The translations under genes and the position numbers were made by a program. Positions 7,305 to 16,155 of a stretch of DNA of 64,000 nt are shown one piece after another. Below the pieces are notes generated by a model that was given only the letters and a program-made list of their open reading frames with translations, was not told where the DNA came from and did not search any database. The first letter of the stretch is position 1. The number at the start of each line of letters is the position of its first letter. Source of the DNA: Bdellovibrionales bacterium CG10_big_fil_rev_8_21_14_0_10_45_34 (GTDB taxonomy: Bacteria; Bdellovibrionota; Bdellovibrionia; Bdellovibrionales; 1-14-0-10-45-34); assembly GCA_002778785.1 (NCBI GenBank), contig PEZS01000011.1, positions 416,882 through 480,881 on the forward strand. Direction: 5' to 3'.

Positions 7305-8510
7305 ATGAAAAACATCTTTACAGCACTTGCCATCGCTTCAATCTCTGCATCAAACGCGGTTTCATTTGAGAACTTTGGTGCCTCGAAAAGCCGTCCGGAT
7401 GAGCGATTTGCCGATGGAGAGGCTAACTTTAAGTTGGCTATGGAAAAACTGCTTCAAGAGTATATGGACCAAGGCATTTCTAAAGAGGAGCTCTATCGTG
7501 GCGCCACGGCGGGCATGCTAGCGACATTGAATGCCGGAGATAATTCTTGGAACACGCTATTGACCCCTAGAGACGTGAAAGAGATTCAGTCAGATTTATC
7601 TGGCCAGGTGAGCGGGATCGGAGTGGCACTGAAGTTCGACGAAACGACAGGGCACGCTCAAATTATAAATGTCATACCTAACTCACCGTCGGAAAAATCC
7701 GGTCTCAAGCAAGACGATCAGATTCTGAGCGTTGACGGCAAACGCTATAAGGGCAAACAGTTTCGCGACATTGTCGGCGCGATACGCGGGAAAGTAGGCG
7801 AATCGATCTCTTTGAAAGTGTTACGCGAAGACAAAGTCATCTCTATGAGAGTTAAAAGGCAAGCGATCCCATGGACTCCCGTGGAGTTGTCCAAAATCGA
7901 CCGCTCGACACAGCTTTTGACTATCGGATATTTTACCAACGAAACCCCGAGACTGGTCGAAAGGAATATGGCGGCCATAAATAGTGACGAGACTAAGAAT
8001 CTCATAATTGATCTAAGGGACAACTCTGGGGGCGACTTTGAAAAAGCCGTTCAGACAGCAGAGTTGTTTGTTCCAAAGGGTAAGGTGATAGTAGGAACAA
8101 AAGGTCGACAGGGGAAAGTTCAAACAATTTCATCAAAGAGGGGACTTCTAAAACCAGGTGTGAATATCGTTTTGTTAACAGATTACGGCACGTCATCAGG
8201 GGCTGAGCTTTTTGCAGGCGCTCTAAGAGAGGGCCTGAGCGCGAAGATCGTAGGGCAAGGAACTTTTGGAAAGTGGAATGTTCAAACAATTCAAACGCTG
8301 TCAAATGGCTTTGCAATTAAATACTCAGTGATGAGCTTTCAGACTCCTGATGGAAAAACCTATCAAGATACCGGACTGAAGCCCGACGTTGAAGTAGCGA
8401 TGCCCGCGGGTACAGAGGCAAAGCAGCTGCAATCAAAATATGATATTCCAAAGCGCCTTGAACTTGATCCTCAGCTGAAAGCGGCGACTGAACTTGTCAG
8501 AGCTATGTGA
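7305..8510 (+). CDS. Secreted S41 (C-terminal processing) protease with PDZ domain
   Basis: A 401-residue exported serine protease. A signal peptide (MKNIFTALAIASISASNAVS) is followed by a helical N-terminal region, a PDZ domain at about 103-185 (GIGVALKF, SGLKQDDQILSVDG) and an S41 catalytic domain. In the latter, LRDNSGG is at 237-243, the nucleophile region GTSSGAEL at 295-302 and the general-base Lys323 is in GTFGK. An AGGAGG stands 17 nt after the anti-sigma stop, so it is the third gene of the sigma operon. Such proteases cut unfolded C-termini in the periplasm. Here it may degrade envelope proteins as the sigma factor's output, or act on the short tail of the anti-sigma factor. Confidence 0.88.
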   Translation: MKNIFTALAIASISASNAVSFENFGASKSRPDERFADGEANFKLAMEKLLQEYMDQGISKEELYRGATAGMLATLNAGDNSWNTLLTPRDVKEIQSDLSGQVSGIGVALKFDETTGHAQIINVIPNSPSEKSGLKQDDQILSVDGKRYKGKQFRDIVGAIRGKVGESISLKVLREDKVISMRVKRQAIPWTPVELSKIDRSTQLLTIGYFTNETPRLVERNMAAINSDETKNLIIDLRDNSGGDFEKAVQTAELFVPKGKVIVGTKGRQGKVQTISSKRGLLKPGVNIVLLTDYGTSSGAELFAGALREGLSAKIVGQGTFGKWNVQTIQTLSNGFAIKYSVMSFQTPDGKTYQDTGLKPDVEVAMPAGTEAKQLQSKYDIPKRLELDPQLKAATELVRAM

Positions 8511-8608
8511 GAATGATTCTCCAGCTTCAAAATAGAAGAGTGTCGTTTGCACCGGGCTGAAGTATGGGCTATGAAGTAGCCCATCTTCAGCTTTATCCAA
8601 GGGGTGCT

Positions 8609-10066
8609 ATGGACAAGGTTTCAACGTTTCTTTTCGGATTTATTGCTATTGCCCTCATTGGCTGCGACAAGGTCGATAGCTGTTTGAACTCCGGCGGATG
8701 TTGGGACAAGGTTGATAGCGTATGTCGCAAACCCGAACCAAATGCCCAAGAGCTTTGCGATCGCAAGACTTCCTTTCCACCGAAACCTTGGCGCGAAGAC
8801 TATTTAGCACTACGCGATCACATCAGCAAAAGCTACGCAAACCTCGAATATATCCTTCAGTATTACAAAATTGATCCCTATGAACTGAACAAAAAAACGA
8901 TTAACACGATTAATGCTGCCAAGACCGAAGATGAAGCACGCGAAGCATTAAATCAGTTTGTAAAGACATTCAGAGATGGTCACTTCCAACTACGAAAACC
9001 AGAAGCCAAGAAAAATGAAGATTCAAACTCATCAACCCAGCTAGAGAACACTACAAAAGGCAAGGACGCTTGCACAGCCATGGGATTTTCATCTGACAAA
9101 AAGTTTTCTTTTCGGTTTCCTGTTGAAGGTGTGAAGGTGCTCGAAAAAGCTGATGGGGAGTTTCCGTACCTGGTTGTCGATAGAGGCGGAGCGAGAGTCG
9201 GGATAATTCGAATCGCTGATTTTCGAGACGAAGTTTACCTTCTGACCTGCATCGAGACTTGGAACAAATACGCCAAATCTTTGAAGGCTACGTGCGATAA
9301 GTCGTGTCGCGATGACTTCAGGTACGAGGCCTTGCGAGGTGTTCTCGTCGACAAGTTCTATGCAGCTTTAACTAGCGTGCGTAAGGCAAAGGTTAAGGCC
9401 TTGGTCATTGATCTTACTAGCAATGGTGGCGGAAATGATTGGGTAGAGAATATCACGGCGCTACTGACTGATAAAAAATTGGTATGCGGCCGGAGCGAAT
9501 TTATCAAGCATCCTCACCACGTCAATAACTTCTCCGAGTTATTGATTGATCTAAAGGCTGAAAAGAAGCCAGATTTAGACAGAATTAAGAGTATCGCACA
9601 ACAACTAAAGCTTGCGGCGGAAACCTGTGATCGCACTTCTATTTGGACAAAAAAAGGCTTCACACTGAGTTGCAGTGCGGTCGGTTATAGCACTGGCGAG
9701 AGATGCAAGTACGAGAGCAAAAAATTTCATGGTAAAGTCAGATACTCAGGGAAGTTATTCTTTCTCGTCGACGACTATACAGCTTCAGCGGCGGAGGATA
9801 TCGTCGCCCGCCACTTAGACAGCAACACTGCAACAATTATTGGTGGTCACACTCATGGTTCGGGGTGTGGGTACATAAACGGCGGTATCAAGTTTTCTTT
9901 GCCCAACTCGGGGCTGGATGTTTGGATTCCTGACTGTGTCCGCGAACGCGCTGATGGAACCAACGAGGTCGTAGGCATCGAGCCACATATCAAGATGGAT
10001 ATGAGCAAAATTAAAAGCCCGTCTTTTTTGGGCGAACTTGTAGATGAAATAGCTAAGCAGTTGTAG
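8609..10066 (+). CDS. S41-family peptidase-like lipoprotein
   Basis: A 485-residue lipoprotein: MDKVSTFLFGFIAIALIGC gives a lipobox with Cys19, followed by a Cys-rich segment. The C-terminal half is an S41 domain with LVIDLTSNGGGNDWV, the nucleophile region DDYTASAAEDIV and a GGHTHGSGCGY loop. The Lys of the usual TFGKG motif is absent from that loop, so the catalytic base differs, as in some S41 lineages, or activity is reduced. Many extra cysteines suggest disulfides in the periplasm. The start at 8609 follows AAGGGG and gives the signal peptide; the frame opens earlier at 8564. It follows the PDZ protease gene on the same strand. Confidence 0.8.
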   Translation: MDKVSTFLFGFIAIALIGCDKVDSCLNSGGCWDKVDSVCRKPEPNAQELCDRKTSFPPKPWREDYLALRDHISKSYANLEYILQYYKIDPYELNKKTINTINAAKTEDEAREALNQFVKTFRDGHFQLRKPEAKKNEDSNSSTQLENTTKGKDACTAMGFSSDKKFSFRFPVEGVKVLEKADGEFPYLVVDRGGARVGIIRIADFRDEVYLLTCIETWNKYAKSLKATCDKSCRDDFRYEALRGVLVDKFYAALTSVRKAKVKALVIDLTSNGGGNDWVENITALLTDKKLVCGRSEFIKHPHHVNNFSELLIDLKAEKKPDLDRIKSIAQQLKLAAETCDRTSIWTKKGFTLSCSAVGYSTGERCKYESKKFHGKVRYSGKLFFLVDDYTASAAEDIVARHLDSNTATIIGGHTHGSGCGYINGGIKFSLPNSGLDVWIPDCVRERADGTNEVVGIEPHIKMDMSKIKSPSFLGELVDEIAKQL

Positions 10067-10072
10067 GTTTCA

Positions 10073-10150
10073 TTAAGCGTAATGATTTCTTAATATCTCG
10101 CCAGGATGAGACGGCTTTCTAGTGAGTCTCTTTTTTGGATGCTTAGCCAT
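10073..10150 (-). pseudogene. HigA-like antitoxin fragment
   Basis: The last 25 codons of a minus-strand frame read MAKHPKKRLTRKPSHPGEIL and end RNHYA. The string RKPSHPGEIL matches the N-terminus of HigA/VapI-type addiction-module antitoxins, whose HTH domain should follow, but the frame stops here. The remainder of the frame upstream (to 10372) shows no relation I recognise. It is most likely a leftover of a toxin-antitoxin gene. Confidence 0.4.
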
Positions 10151-10259
10151 CAATGGCTCCCAAAGCTTTCGTGTGATTTTATCACTATCTAAACCTCTGA
10201 AAACTCCCACTTTCACTCGTTCTTGCACACTTAGCCCTCTAAAGAAGGGGAAGTGAAAC

Positions 10260-11642
10260 ATGCTACAGTCAGTCTCCGCACTACGGAAATCAAGCCTCGT
10301 GGGTTCGATTATTGGATTTCTTACATTTGGCTGCGCATCTGGCCCTGTGACAACGCAAATTGATAAAAGCAAAAATCTTGTCGTAACTGAGCCAACCCAG
10401 TTTCAGAACCCCAATCTAGCTATCGACCGCCTAATTAGTTTCAATACCGGGTCATCAAAAGATTCGCATATTCAACAAATCAAAAAGACAATGATAAAGA
10501 CATTGCTCAATCACAAAACAGCAGTAGCACATGAGCTTAAAGAAACTGGTAAGCTTTTACTAAAGTCAGGCATTTCGTATTCGTTTAATCTTGAAGCATT
10601 TTGCGTACACGCGGGCGAAGAAAGGCCTTTAAAGGGCGATGGACTTTTCTTAGGCAAGATTCAAGGAGCAGCAAAATCGTGGCTCCCAGTGATTCTGCGG
10701 GACTATAAAAAAAAGGGGATTTCGCAAGAGGATGCGCAGATTTTAATTTGGTCTTTACTTTCTGAAGTCCGCTTTGACCAGCTTAACTCGCGAAATCAAA
10801 ATCACCTTTTAAAGCTTTTTCCCGACGCACCCGTGCGGTTTGGTCTTTCAGTTGTTGAAGACCATGCGAGAAACTTTTTGCTTTCACAACTTCCAATAGA
10901 ACTACTTAGCGCCAAAGAACAATTAGATAAATATAGAGGGATTTTACAAGACACTCGGTCAAAGTTTTCTGAGATTGAAAAGTTACTCTCGCCAGTGCCA
11001 TTAAGATCAAGCCCACTGGAAGTGGGCTGGTTGAAGCACGAGGATGGGTATTTTATCAATCTACAAGCCGATGGTTATCAAAGCGTAAATGTGAAAATCT
11101 ACGCACCTGAAGGTCTCAAACCCGGCACCTATTTTGAACCCACTGAGCACGTTGCTCTCCCCGGCGAAGGCCAAAGACTTGCCCTGTCTGCAAGTGTTAT
11201 TGACGGATACAAAGACCACTTTAGCCAGTATATTAAAACCACAATTGGGATTTCTACGAAAGAAGCTCTTTTTATTTTGAAGCATCCACTGGATGCCGTA
11301 AAAATATACCAAGCTGCACAGCGAGCCCTTCAAGCGACTTGGAACACCTTCTCTATCAGTTTTGAAGATAACGAAGCCGATGCCTTTAGACATTTCGTAT
11401 GGTCCGGAATTATTGCCTTAGAAATAGGTGCAGCAAAGGCCAAAGAATTTTTGGACGCGCACGAAGACTTTCCTGAAAACAAATCAGATTCCAAAAATAT
11501 GGATTTGTTTAACAATAGGCTAGGCATTGAGTATGCAGGTAAATATCACGGTAAAAACTTCGAGCAGGATTTAAAGAAAGCTGGCCTTGATAAAATTCGA
11601 AGCGGGGAGCTAAAGTGGATAGAACGAAAACAAATAAACTGA
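10260..11642 (+). CDS. Lipoprotein with C-terminal DUF6973-like domain
   Basis: A 460-residue lipoprotein. The signal IIGFLTFGC gives a lipobox Cys at residue 25. The middle (30-330) is not recognised. The C-terminal 130 residues contain EADAFRHFVWSGIIALEIGA, then a DAHE motif, then MDLFNNRLGIEYA. This His-rich pattern is typical of the DUF6973 domain seen in wall-associated or toxin-like proteins, where conserved His, Glu and Asn suggest an enzyme. GGGGAAG precedes the ATG. The last 28 bases overlap the next gene, which encodes a small membrane protein. Confidence 0.65.
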   Translation: MLQSVSALRKSSLVGSIIGFLTFGCASGPVTTQIDKSKNLVVTEPTQFQNPNLAIDRLISFNTGSSKDSHIQQIKKTMIKTLLNHKTAVAHELKETGKLLLKSGISYSFNLEAFCVHAGEERPLKGDGLFLGKIQGAAKSWLPVILRDYKKKGISQEDAQILIWSLLSEVRFDQLNSRNQNHLLKLFPDAPVRFGLSVVEDHARNFLLSQLPIELLSAKEQLDKYRGILQDTRSKFSEIEKLLSPVPLRSSPLEVGWLKHEDGYFINLQADGYQSVNVKIYAPEGLKPGTYFEPTEHVALPGEGQRLALSASVIDGYKDHFSQYIKTTIGISTKEALFILKHPLDAVKIYQAAQRALQATWNTFSISFEDNEADAFRHFVWSGIIALEIGAAKAKEFLDAHEDFPENKSDSKNMDLFNNRLGIEYAGKYHGKNFEQDLKKAGLDKIRSGELKWIERKQIN

Positions 11643-12028
11643 GTTTAAAAATTGGCCTTTGGGCGACAGGTGTCGGGGTTTTTCTCTACATTCTAATTGT
11701 TTCTTTTTTATTTTTTTCACCAAAATTGAAATCGTATAAAAGCCAAACGGCTTTTGAATCTACTAAGTGGAAGCTTCATTTAAGTGATGGCGATTTTGCT
11801 AAGCAAACGATGGTCGATGATCTTCTTTCTAGATATCAACTCGTTGGCATGACTCGAGCTAATATCGAAGAGTTATTAGGAACGCCCCAATCAACAAATT
11901 ATTTTAAAGACTATGACTATGTTTATTGGTTAGGGCCAGAGCGCAGTGTCTTTGCCATCGACTCAGAGTGGTTGGGCATTAAATTCAACGACGACATGGT
12001 TGTTAAAGCCGAGATTATTATAGATTGA
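11615..12028 (+). CDS. Small membrane protein with SmpA/BamE-like tail
   Basis: A 137-residue protein with one N-terminal membrane helix (about 12-34) and a short outer domain. That domain contains MTRANIEELLGTPQ followed by DYVYWLGPER and GIKFNDDMVVKAEI, the pattern of the BamE/SmpA-like fold in which a helix-LG-P turn precedes beta strands. It overlaps the preceding lipoprotein gene and is probably co-translated with it. Its role is unknown. Confidence 0.6.
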   Translation: MDRTKTNKLSLKIGLWATGVGVFLYILIVSFLFFSPKLKSYKSQTAFESTKWKLHLSDGDFAKQTMVDDLLSRYQLVGMTRANIEELLGTPQSTNYFKDYDYVYWLGPERSVFAIDSEWLGIKFNDDMVVKAEIIID

Positions 12029-12329
12029 TTCTTTAAGATAGTGATCGTCAGTTCATGTAGCTGAAAAGACAGTGGTGCGCCTCTTCTAAGCGTGAGAATT
12101 GTTTTGGGTGGTGTTGAGGATTTTGATTTTTTGTCTTAGTTTGAAATACCCCTGCCAAGGGTCTCGCTTTTGCGCTGCCAATCGCTTTAACGTCTTTTGC
12201 CCCCCGGAGGATCCAACTCCCCGCTCCTAAACTCCTTTGTCTACAAATACGCTTTTCATGATTACTTAGTATGTAGTCTTTGGATTGGTTTCTTGGTAAC
12301 TTGATTTGCCGATTTAGGGGGGGCAAACA
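12029..12329. other. Gene-free interval, nothing recognised
   Basis: No coding frame with sensible composition is visible on either strand; a 92-codon minus frame at 12048-12326 has no ribosome site and low-complexity residues. It contains no clear terminator hairpin. The end provides the AGGGGGGG ribosome-site region of the next gene. Confidence 0.4.
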
Positions 12330-12674
12330 ATGACAACTCTAACGACAATTGGATTACTTTTGGCTTCCAATATCTTTATGACTTTCGCGTGGTACGGGCA
12401 CTTAAAGAACCTTCAAAGTAAACCCCTCGCCGTGGCAATCGTTGTTAGTTGGGGTATTGCGTTTTTTGAGTATTGCTTCCAGGTGCCCGCAAACAGAATT
12501 GGGTACACTGTGTTTTCCCTCCCCCAACTAAAGATTATTCAAGAAGTGATCACTTTAATTGTCTTTGTTGGGTTTGCAGTACTTTTTATGGGGGTAAAAC
12601 CCACTTGGAATTTCTTTTGGGCCGGTCTTTGCCTCGTCGGAGCCGTTTTCTTTATATTCAGAGATAACTTGTAA
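12330..12674 (+). CDS. DUF486 / DMT-family small membrane protein
   Basis: A 114-residue protein with four membrane helices (about 5-23, 33-49, 69-90, 94-110). The sequence FAWYGHLKN near 19-27 and WGIAFFEYCFQVPANRIGY near 41-59 match the DUF486 family, relatives of small drug/metabolite transporters. The substrate is unknown. A GGGGGG run precedes the ATG. It appears to be a single-gene unit. Confidence 0.85.
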   Translation: MTTLTTIGLLLASNIFMTFAWYGHLKNLQSKPLAVAIVVSWGIAFFEYCFQVPANRIGYTVFSLPQLKIIQEVITLIVFVGFAVLFMGVKPTWNFFWAGLCLVGAVFFIFRDNL

Positions 12675-12830
12675 CGGAGGCGACTTACCCTCCATGTCGA
12701 GTTTTCTAGCTTTCACCTATATGGCCCTGAAATCATTACCAAATCAGACCGTACAGAGGTAAGCTTTTTGTTTGAGTAGCGGTGACAAAATCTTACCCAC
12801 TTACGCCTTCGCATTTGAGGAGTACAAGAA

Positions 12831-13322
12831 ATGGTGAAAACTATTTTTGGATTTGTTTTATTATTCATGTCTCATCAAGGAGTCGCTATGGATTTAAATG
12901 AATACAAGGGCAAAGTTGTCTTGGTTGCAAACATTGCCACGCGCTGTGGATACACGGGACAACTTGATGGTTTAGAAAAAATCTACCAAAAATTTAAAGA
13001 TAAAGGTCTTGTAGTTCTTGGAGTGCCTAGTAATGACTTTGGATCGCAAACCCCCGAGAACAACGACGAAGTAAAAAAGTTTTGCAAACTCAAATACGGC
13101 GTGAGCTTTCCTTTAACTCCTAAAATGATTGTCAAAGGACCTCAGAAAGACCCATTGTTTAAGTTTCTCACGAATACTGAAAGTGGCGAAAAAGAAATTG
13201 GCTGGAATTTTGAGAAATTCTTAGTGGATCGCTCAGGAAAGCTCGTTAATAGATTTTCTTCAAAGGTAGAACCCGAAGATGATCAGTTGATAGCAGCTTT
13301 GAACGCAGCTCTTTCAAATTAA
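12831..13322 (+). CDS. Glutathione-peroxidase-family thiol peroxidase, exported
   Basis: A 163-residue peroxidase that reduces hydroperoxides. The peroxidatic residue is Cys39 (NIATRCGYT), encoded TGT, so this is the cysteine type and not a selenoprotein. Other family motifs are PSNDFGSQTPE at about 62-72 and WNFEKFL near 125-131. A second Cys (FCKLKYGVSFP) fits the resolving cysteine of thioredoxin-dependent members. Residues 1-19 look like a signal peptide, which would place it in the periplasm. A GAGG stands before the ATG. Confidence 0.88.
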   Translation: MVKTIFGFVLLFMSHQGVAMDLNEYKGKVVLVANIATRCGYTGQLDGLEKIYQKFKDKGLVVLGVPSNDFGSQTPENNDEVKKFCKLKYGVSFPLTPKMIVKGPQKDPLFKFLTNTESGEKEIGWNFEKFLVDRSGKLVNRFSSKVEPEDDQLIAALNAALSN

Positions 13323-13343
13323 GCCACAGGAGATTGACTGGAA

Positions 13344-13688
13344 ATGACCTGCCCAAGTTGTAAATCAGAGAATACTTACGAAGACGGTAACATTTGGATT
13401 TGCGCTGAGTGTTCGCATGAGTGGTCGGAAGCTGATCTAGCGAATGTACTTGAAGACGAAAATTTGGACCATTCAGTAAAAGATGCAAATGGGAATACCC
13501 TTTCTGACGGAGACTCTGTCATATTGATTAAAGATCTTAAAATCAAAGGTTCCTCCAGCACTCTCAAGGGCGGCACGAAGGTTCGTAATATTCGGCTCAG
13601 TAATGCCGGTGATGGCCACGATATCGCCTGCAAGATTGAGGGGCTTGGATCAATCAACTTGAAGTCGGAATTTGTTAGAAAGGCTTAA
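13344..13688 (+). CDS. yjdM: YjdM/PhnA-family zinc ribbon protein
   Basis: A 114-residue protein with an N-terminal zinc ribbon (Cys3, Cys6, Cys20, Cys23) and a C-terminal KOW-like beta domain ([20 protein letters not shown]). This is the organisation of YjdM, once called PhnA and named for linkage to phosphonate genes, though its function is unsettled. It begins 21 nt after the peroxidase stop with AGGAG upstream and may share its transcript. Confidence 0.88.
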   Translation: MTCPSCKSENTYEDGNIWICAECSHEWSEADLANVLEDENLDHSVKDANGNTLSDGDSVILIKDLKIKGSSSTLKGGTKVRNIRLSNAGDGHDIACKIEGLGSINLKSEFVRKA

Positions 13689-13749
13689 CCTGAAACTGTA
13701 GTCTCCCGTTATGCCGCCAGACCGACTTATTCTGAGACAGTTTATACAG

Positions 13750-13778
13750 TTGATATATGTTTCTCGTAGAGGTATTAT
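13750..13778 (+). promoter_or_regulatory. Promoter of the MazF-type toxin-antitoxin pair, possibly leaderless
   Basis: TTGATA at 13750-13755 and TATTAT at 13773-13778 are separated by 17 bp, close to the sigma-70 ideal. The antitoxin ATG is at 13785, only 6 nt past the -10, so transcription would start at or next to the start codon. Confidence 0.55.
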
Positions 13779-13784
13779 AAAGGT

Positions 13785-14030
13785 ATGAAATCTAATGCCA
13801 AGTCTAGCATCACTCTACCTCCCAACGAACTAAAGCTTGTTGAGGGTTTGAGAAAGAAACTTAAGCTAAAGAGTAAGGTTGAGGTTATACGACAGGGTCT
13901 CTACCTATTAAAGGCTCGATCAGATCGTGCCTCCCTTCGAGCTGCATATGCCCATGCTGCTCGCCAGACAAAAGAAGTGACAATTGCCGAGTTGTTAGAG
14001 CTCGATCACTTGTCTGACGAAGGTTTATAG
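13785..14030 (+). CDS. Ribbon-helix-helix antitoxin
   Basis: An 81-residue antitoxin. Residues 8-45 form an RHH DNA-binding domain (SITLPPNELKLVEGLRKKL, then SKVEVIRQGLYLL). The C-terminal acidic tail (TIAELLELDHLSDEGL) is the part that would cover the toxin. It precedes a MazF-family toxin by 5 nt. A later start would destroy the RHH strand, so the ATG at 13785 is required although no spaced Shine-Dalgarno is present; a leaderless message would explain this. Confidence 0.8.
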   Translation: MKSNAKSSITLPPNELKLVEGLRKKLKLKSKVEVIRQGLYLLKARSDRASLRAAYAHAARQTKEVTIAELLELDHLSDEGL

Positions 14031-14035
14031 CTCCA

Positions 14036-14377
14036 ATGAAGATTCGTCATGGTTGGCTTTATATCGCCGATTTAAACCCACGTTACGGCAGTGAGCCGGG
14101 TAAGATGCGGCCAGCACTTGTAATTCAAACAAATTTGCTCAATGAAACAAACCATCCTTCAACATGGGTTCTACCATGCACAACAAGACTTACCGGAGAA
14201 AATCTTCTTCGAGTCCCTTTACCAAAGGGCATTGCAGGGAACAAAGAAGAGTGCGAAATCATGATTGACCAAAGCCGCGCCGTTGACAATCGACGCTTAA
14301 CCAAGGAACTGAAGGAGCTTCCGAGGCCGATTCTTAAAGAGGTTAAAGAAAAACTAAGGCTTTTGGCGGAGCTCTGA
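14036..14377 (+). CDS. MazF/PemK-family endoribonuclease toxin
   Basis: A 113-residue toxin that would cleave RNA. It has the MazF fold signatures: an N-terminal HGWLYIADLNPRYGSEPGKM segment with the GSE/R pair, RPALVIQT, then WVLPCTTRLTG and IMIDQSRAVDNRRL with the conserved Asp-Gln near 80. It follows its RHH antitoxin by 5 nt. All core residues appear intact. A perfect hairpin follows at 14416-14435. Confidence 0.88.
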   Translation: MKIRHGWLYIADLNPRYGSEPGKMRPALVIQTNLLNETNHPSTWVLPCTTRLTGENLLRVPLPKGIAGNKEECEIMIDQSRAVDNRRLTKELKELPRPILKEVKEKLRLLAEL

Positions 14378-14415
14378 TCAGCCGGCTTGCACAAAACCCC
14401 TTCGAAACTGAAAAC

Positions 14416-14435
14416 TATCACTGAAGTCAGTGATA
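14416..14435. terminator. Perfect hairpin after the MazF-type toxin gene
   Basis: TATCACTGA and TCAGTGATA form a 9-bp stem around AG, about 38 nt after the toxin stop. The stem is followed by CCTT and an A-run, not a T-run, so termination would be imperfect; a protein-binding palindrome is the alternative. Confidence 0.4.
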
Positions 14436-14495
14436 ACCTTCAAAAAAGAGTGTCGCCGACGCGTCTGATCGAAATGCATTTTTAGGGAGAACCTA

Positions 14496-15218
14496 ATGAG
14501 TCTTAATTTTGAAGAAATTGATTTTCAAAGAACGCCGATCGGTCCGGTGTCGCTCCGGCGCCGGCGCCTGCCGCACTTCGCGAACCAAGACATCTACGAA
14601 ATCAAACTGGGCGACGAATTCTTAATGACCAGCATCTTTCATGAGTCTGAAACTCAGCTGGCAAAATTAGCACTCAAAAGGGTCAACCGTGATAATCTCG
14701 ACGTAGTAGTGGGAGGCCTAGGCCTTGGTTACACAGCCGCAGCTGCGCTTGAAGACTCCCGGGTTAGCTCCCTCACAGTTGTGGAGTATTTGGAGCCAGT
14801 AATCAACTGGCACAAAACCAAAGCTGTACCGCTTGGAGGTTTATTAACCAGTGATCCGCGTTGCAAGTTCATTCACGCTGATTTCTTTTTGATGGCTCGT
14901 GATTTTGCTGCGGGTTTTAACACCACGACATTCAAGAAAAAAGATTTGATTCTACTTGATATTGATCACACGCCTAACCATGTTCTTCATGTTTCTAATA
15001 AGCGATTTTACACAAAAGAAGGTTTAGAAGAACTACGAACGCATCTTAAGTCAGACGGTATTTTTGGGCTGTGGGCTGATGGGGCCTCAGACATTGGCTT
15101 TACCAATCACTTGAAAGAAGTGTTTGATTCTGCTGAAGCTCATGAAATCGAATTTCTAAATCCAATCACTACTGGCTCTTCCAGGTGCACAGTTGACTTG
15201 GCCACAACGGCATCCTAA
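14496..15218 (+). CDS. Spermidine-synthase-like methyltransferase-fold protein
   Basis: A 240-residue Rossmann protein. The nucleotide-binding turn is VVVGGLGLGYTAAAAL at about 69-84, followed by the acidic strand VVEYLEPVINWH and DLILLDIDHTPNHVLH near 150-165. This is the outline of spermidine synthase relatives, but the N-terminal beta hairpin is short and the Asp pattern of true polyamine synthases is altered. It may therefore act on another substrate. The GGGAG ribosome site is clear. The next gene overlaps its frame only if the latter starts early. Confidence 0.7.
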   Translation: MSLNFEEIDFQRTPIGPVSLRRRRLPHFANQDIYEIKLGDEFLMTSIFHESETQLAKLALKRVNRDNLDVVVGGLGLGYTAAAALEDSRVSSLTVVEYLEPVINWHKTKAVPLGGLLTSDPRCKFIHADFFLMARDFAAGFNTTTFKKKDLILLDIDHTPNHVLHVSNKRFYTKEGLEELRTHLKSDGIFGLWADGASDIGFTNHLKEVFDSAEAHEIEFLNPITTGSSRCTVDLATTAS

Positions 15219-15240
15219 GTTTATATGGGGGCTCAACAAG

Positions 15241-16155
15241 ATGAGTGAATCACTGTTTAAACCCGTTGTACTTGTAACAGGCTGCGGATCTGGTATCGGT
15301 TTGGCGTTAGCCGAGCTTCTCTATAAACACGCTCAGTATCGTGTTGTTATTACAGCGAGAGCTAAGTCACTGCCCCATTTGCAAGAGCGCTTCCCAGATA
15401 CCGAGAGATTTTGGGTAAGACCCCTTGATGTTATGATTGCCAGCGAAAGAGCGCGCTTGATCGAAGAAATCGCAACGAAGTGGAATGGAGTCAACATTCT
15501 CGTCAATAATGCCGGGGTTAGCTACCGTTCCGTCGTTGAACATATGAGTGCAAAAGAGGAGCAGCACCAGTTTGACACAAACTATTTTGGTCCCGTTGCT
15601 CTAATACGTGCCGTTTTACCTCACATGCGAAAAATAGGCCGTGGAAAAATTATCAATGTTTCGTCGGTAAGTGGCATGTTGGCAATGCCGACAATGGGAT
15701 CCTATAGCGCTTCTAAATATGCTCTCGAAGGTATTAGCGAAGCCCTTTGGTATGAAGTCCGGCCGCTAGGAATAAACGTAAGCCTAATTCAACCAGGCTT
15801 TGTGCGATCCAAGTCTTTCTTAAAAGTACAGTATTCCGCTTTGTCGGATCCTGAACACGGCACCGAGGGACTTTACGCAGATTATTACGAGCACATGACT
15901 CCATTTATCGAAAGACTCATGGGCCTGAGCCTCACCACACCAGCAGCGGTTGCAAAAAAAATTCTGCGGACGATACGAAAGAGAAATCCCGCACTTTGGA
16001 TTCCAGCAACAATGGATGCAACAATCTTCTATTATCTTCGGCGGTTCGTTCCAAGACGAATTCTTTTGGAGCTTCTCTTTGCCACGCTCCCGCGCGTTCG
16101 ACACTGGGCCAAGCAGTACACGAATAGGCGAAAGAAGAAAAAACCTAGACAGTAA
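15241..16155 (+). CDS. Short-chain dehydrogenase/reductase
   Basis: A 304-residue NAD(P)-dependent oxidoreductase. TGCGSGIG at 13-20 binds the cofactor, NNAG is at 89-92, and the catalytic Ser (near 142), Tyr155 and Lys159 (YSASK) are all present. The C-terminal extension of about 100 residues ends in a basic tail (RRKKKKPRQ), like SDRs acting on lipid or steroid-type substrates at the membrane. The frame opens at 15193, but the ATG at 15241 begins just before the Rossmann strand. Confidence 0.88.
   Translation: MSESLFKPVVLVTGCGSGIGLALAELLYKHAQYRVVITARAKSLPHLQERFPDTERFWVRPLDVMIASERARLIEEIATKWNGVNILVNNAGVSYRSVVEHMSAKEEQHQFDTNYFGPVALIRAVLPHMRKIGRGKIINVSSVSGMLAMPTMGSYSASKYALEGISEALWYEVRPLGINVSLIQPGFVRSKSFLKVQYSALSDPEHGTEGLYADYYEHMTPFIERLMGLSLTTPAAVAKKILRTIRKRNPALWIPATMDATIFYYLRRFVPRRILLELLFATLPRVRHWAKQYTNRRKKKKPRQ

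Noticed and set aside
12048-12326. 92-codon minus-strand frame
   Set aside because: No ribosome site, no recognisable domain and a composition unlike neighbouring genes.
12831-13322. Glutathione peroxidase as a selenoprotein
   Set aside because: The active-site codon is TGT for cysteine, not TGA.
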